Of a stretch of 14,264 nucleotides of DNA, positions 13,714-14,264 are shown piece after piece. Position 1 is the stretch's first letter. Every line of letters starts with the position of its first letter. The translations under genes and the position numbers were made by a program. The DNA is taken from positions 1-14,264 of the forward strand of contig DIVX01000127.1 in assembly GCA_002422505.1 (NCBI GenBank), in the 5' to 3' direction. The DNA is from Desulfovibrio sp. UBA6121. GTDB lineage: Bacteria; Desulfobacterota; Desulfovibrionia; Desulfovibrionales; Desulfovibrionaceae. The notes below the pieces were generated by a model. The model saw nothing but the letters and a program-made list of their open reading frames with translations, did no database searches and had not been told where the DNA came from.

Positions 13714-14264
13714 GTGTCCAAGATCACAGTGCAGAACATCGAGAAGTCCTACGGGGGCGAGGCGCTCTTCAGCGGCCTTTCGTTTGAGGCGCAGCCGGGC
13801 ATGCGCCTGGCCGTGGCCGGGGCCAACGGCACGGGCAAGAGTACGCTGCTGCGCATTCTGGCGGGCCGCACCGAACCCGAGGGCGGCAGCGTGACCATGA
13901 GCAAGGGCGCGCGCGTGGGCTATGTGGCCCAGGAGCTTTCCGGCGCGGACCTTTCCGAGCCGCTGCTGGGCTGGGTGCTTTCCGCCCTGCCCAGCTGGCG
14001 CGACTTTTGGCGCGAGTGGGAGCACGCGGTGGAGGCGCGCGACGAAGCCAGACTGCGCAAGCTCTCCGAGCGGCAGGCGCGCTTCGAGTCGCAGTACGGC
14101 TACAACCCGGAGCACAAGGCCAGGGCCATTCTTTCCGGCCTGGGCTTTCGCGACGACGACCTTTCGCGCAGGCTGGAGTATCTTTCCGGCGGCTGGCGCG
14201 AACGGGCCAAGCTGGCGCGCGTGCTGCTCCAGGGGGCGGACCTGCTGCTGCTGGACGAGCCCAC
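13714..14264 (+). CDS. ABC-F family ATPase (3' partial)
   Basis: The start is GTG at 13714, with GGAGG 4 bases upstream; the frame then runs open to the window end (183 full codons). The first ABC domain shows SYGGEALFSGLSFEAQPGMRL, Walker A GANGTGKST (36-44), Q-loop VAQE (Q73), signature YLSGGWRERAKLARVLL (156-172) and Walker B LLLLDEP (177-183). Between Q-loop and signature is an insertion rich in charged helix (WRDFWREWEHAVEARDEARLRK), the arm region of ABC-F proteins. No transmembrane parts are present. ABC-F proteins act on ribosomes as translation factors or antibiotic-protection proteins; the missing second half prevents subfamily assignment (Uup-like and YbiT-like are both possible). 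It diverges from the GIY-YIG gene across 131 bases. Confidence 0.9.
   Translation, partial: MSKITVQNIEKSYGGEALFSGLSFEAQPGMRLAVAGANGTGKSTLLRILAGRTEPEGGSVTMSKGARVGYVAQELSGADLSEPLLGWVLSALPSWRDFWREWEHAVEARDEARLRKLSERQARFESQYGYNPEHKARAILSGLGFRDDDLSRRLEYLSGGWRERAKLARVLLQGADLLLLDEP

Overview
The window is GC-rich DNA, probably from a sulfate-reducing, Desulfovibrio-like anaerobe. That placement is an inference from the minimal SufC/SufB-type Fe-S pair, the PflX-like radical SAM gene and the overall gene style; no marker gene fixes it. It divides into an accessory part on the left (1 to about 6048) and an ordinary chromosomal part on the right (6049 to 14264), joined at a tRNA-Ser gene.

Accessory part. 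The window opens inside the 3' end of a two-partner-secretion exoprotein gene (CdiA/FHA type). Its variable C-terminus carries a zinc-peptidase-like HExxH motif. It overlaps a small gene for a signal-peptide-bearing protein, the likely immunity protein. A second module of the same design follows: haemagglutinin-repeat end, pre-toxin region, a diverged HExxH domain, and a paralogous exported partner. It has no credible start codon, as expected for an orphan toxin/immunity cassette. A third cassette is only a stub cut off at 4320. Cassettes 2 and 3 begin with the same 149-base header, made of a terminator, a conserved spacer and the haemagglutinin-repeat start. The two toxin genes share a perfect 197-base direct repeat that ends abruptly inside the pre-toxin region. 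Together this is a toxin-tip array built for switching by homologous recombination. Unusually for contact-dependent inhibition, the partner proteins look periplasmic.

Junction. From 4321 to 4803 there is no recognisable gene, but there are several perfect inverted repeats. Next, on the minus strand, is a P4-type tyrosine integrase with a one-base frameshift at a G5 run and a truncated C-terminus lacking the catalytic tyrosine. The integrase abuts the 3' end of tRNA-Ser(CGA). The layout tRNA, integrase, cargo marks a genomic island, now probably immobile by its own integrase.

Chromosomal part. In order: a GNAT acetyltransferase (+); a convergent Smr-domain protein (-); a divergent sufC-sufB-like operon (+) closed by a strong terminator; a 99-residue helical protein of unknown function (+); and a minus-strand cluster read as GIY-YIG protein, PflX-like radical SAM protein, thiL and a TrmO-like protein. 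The window ends inside an ABC-F ATPase gene (+) divergent from that cluster. Low-complexity repeats have expanded across the GIY-YIG/PflX boundary and downstream of the TrmO-like gene.
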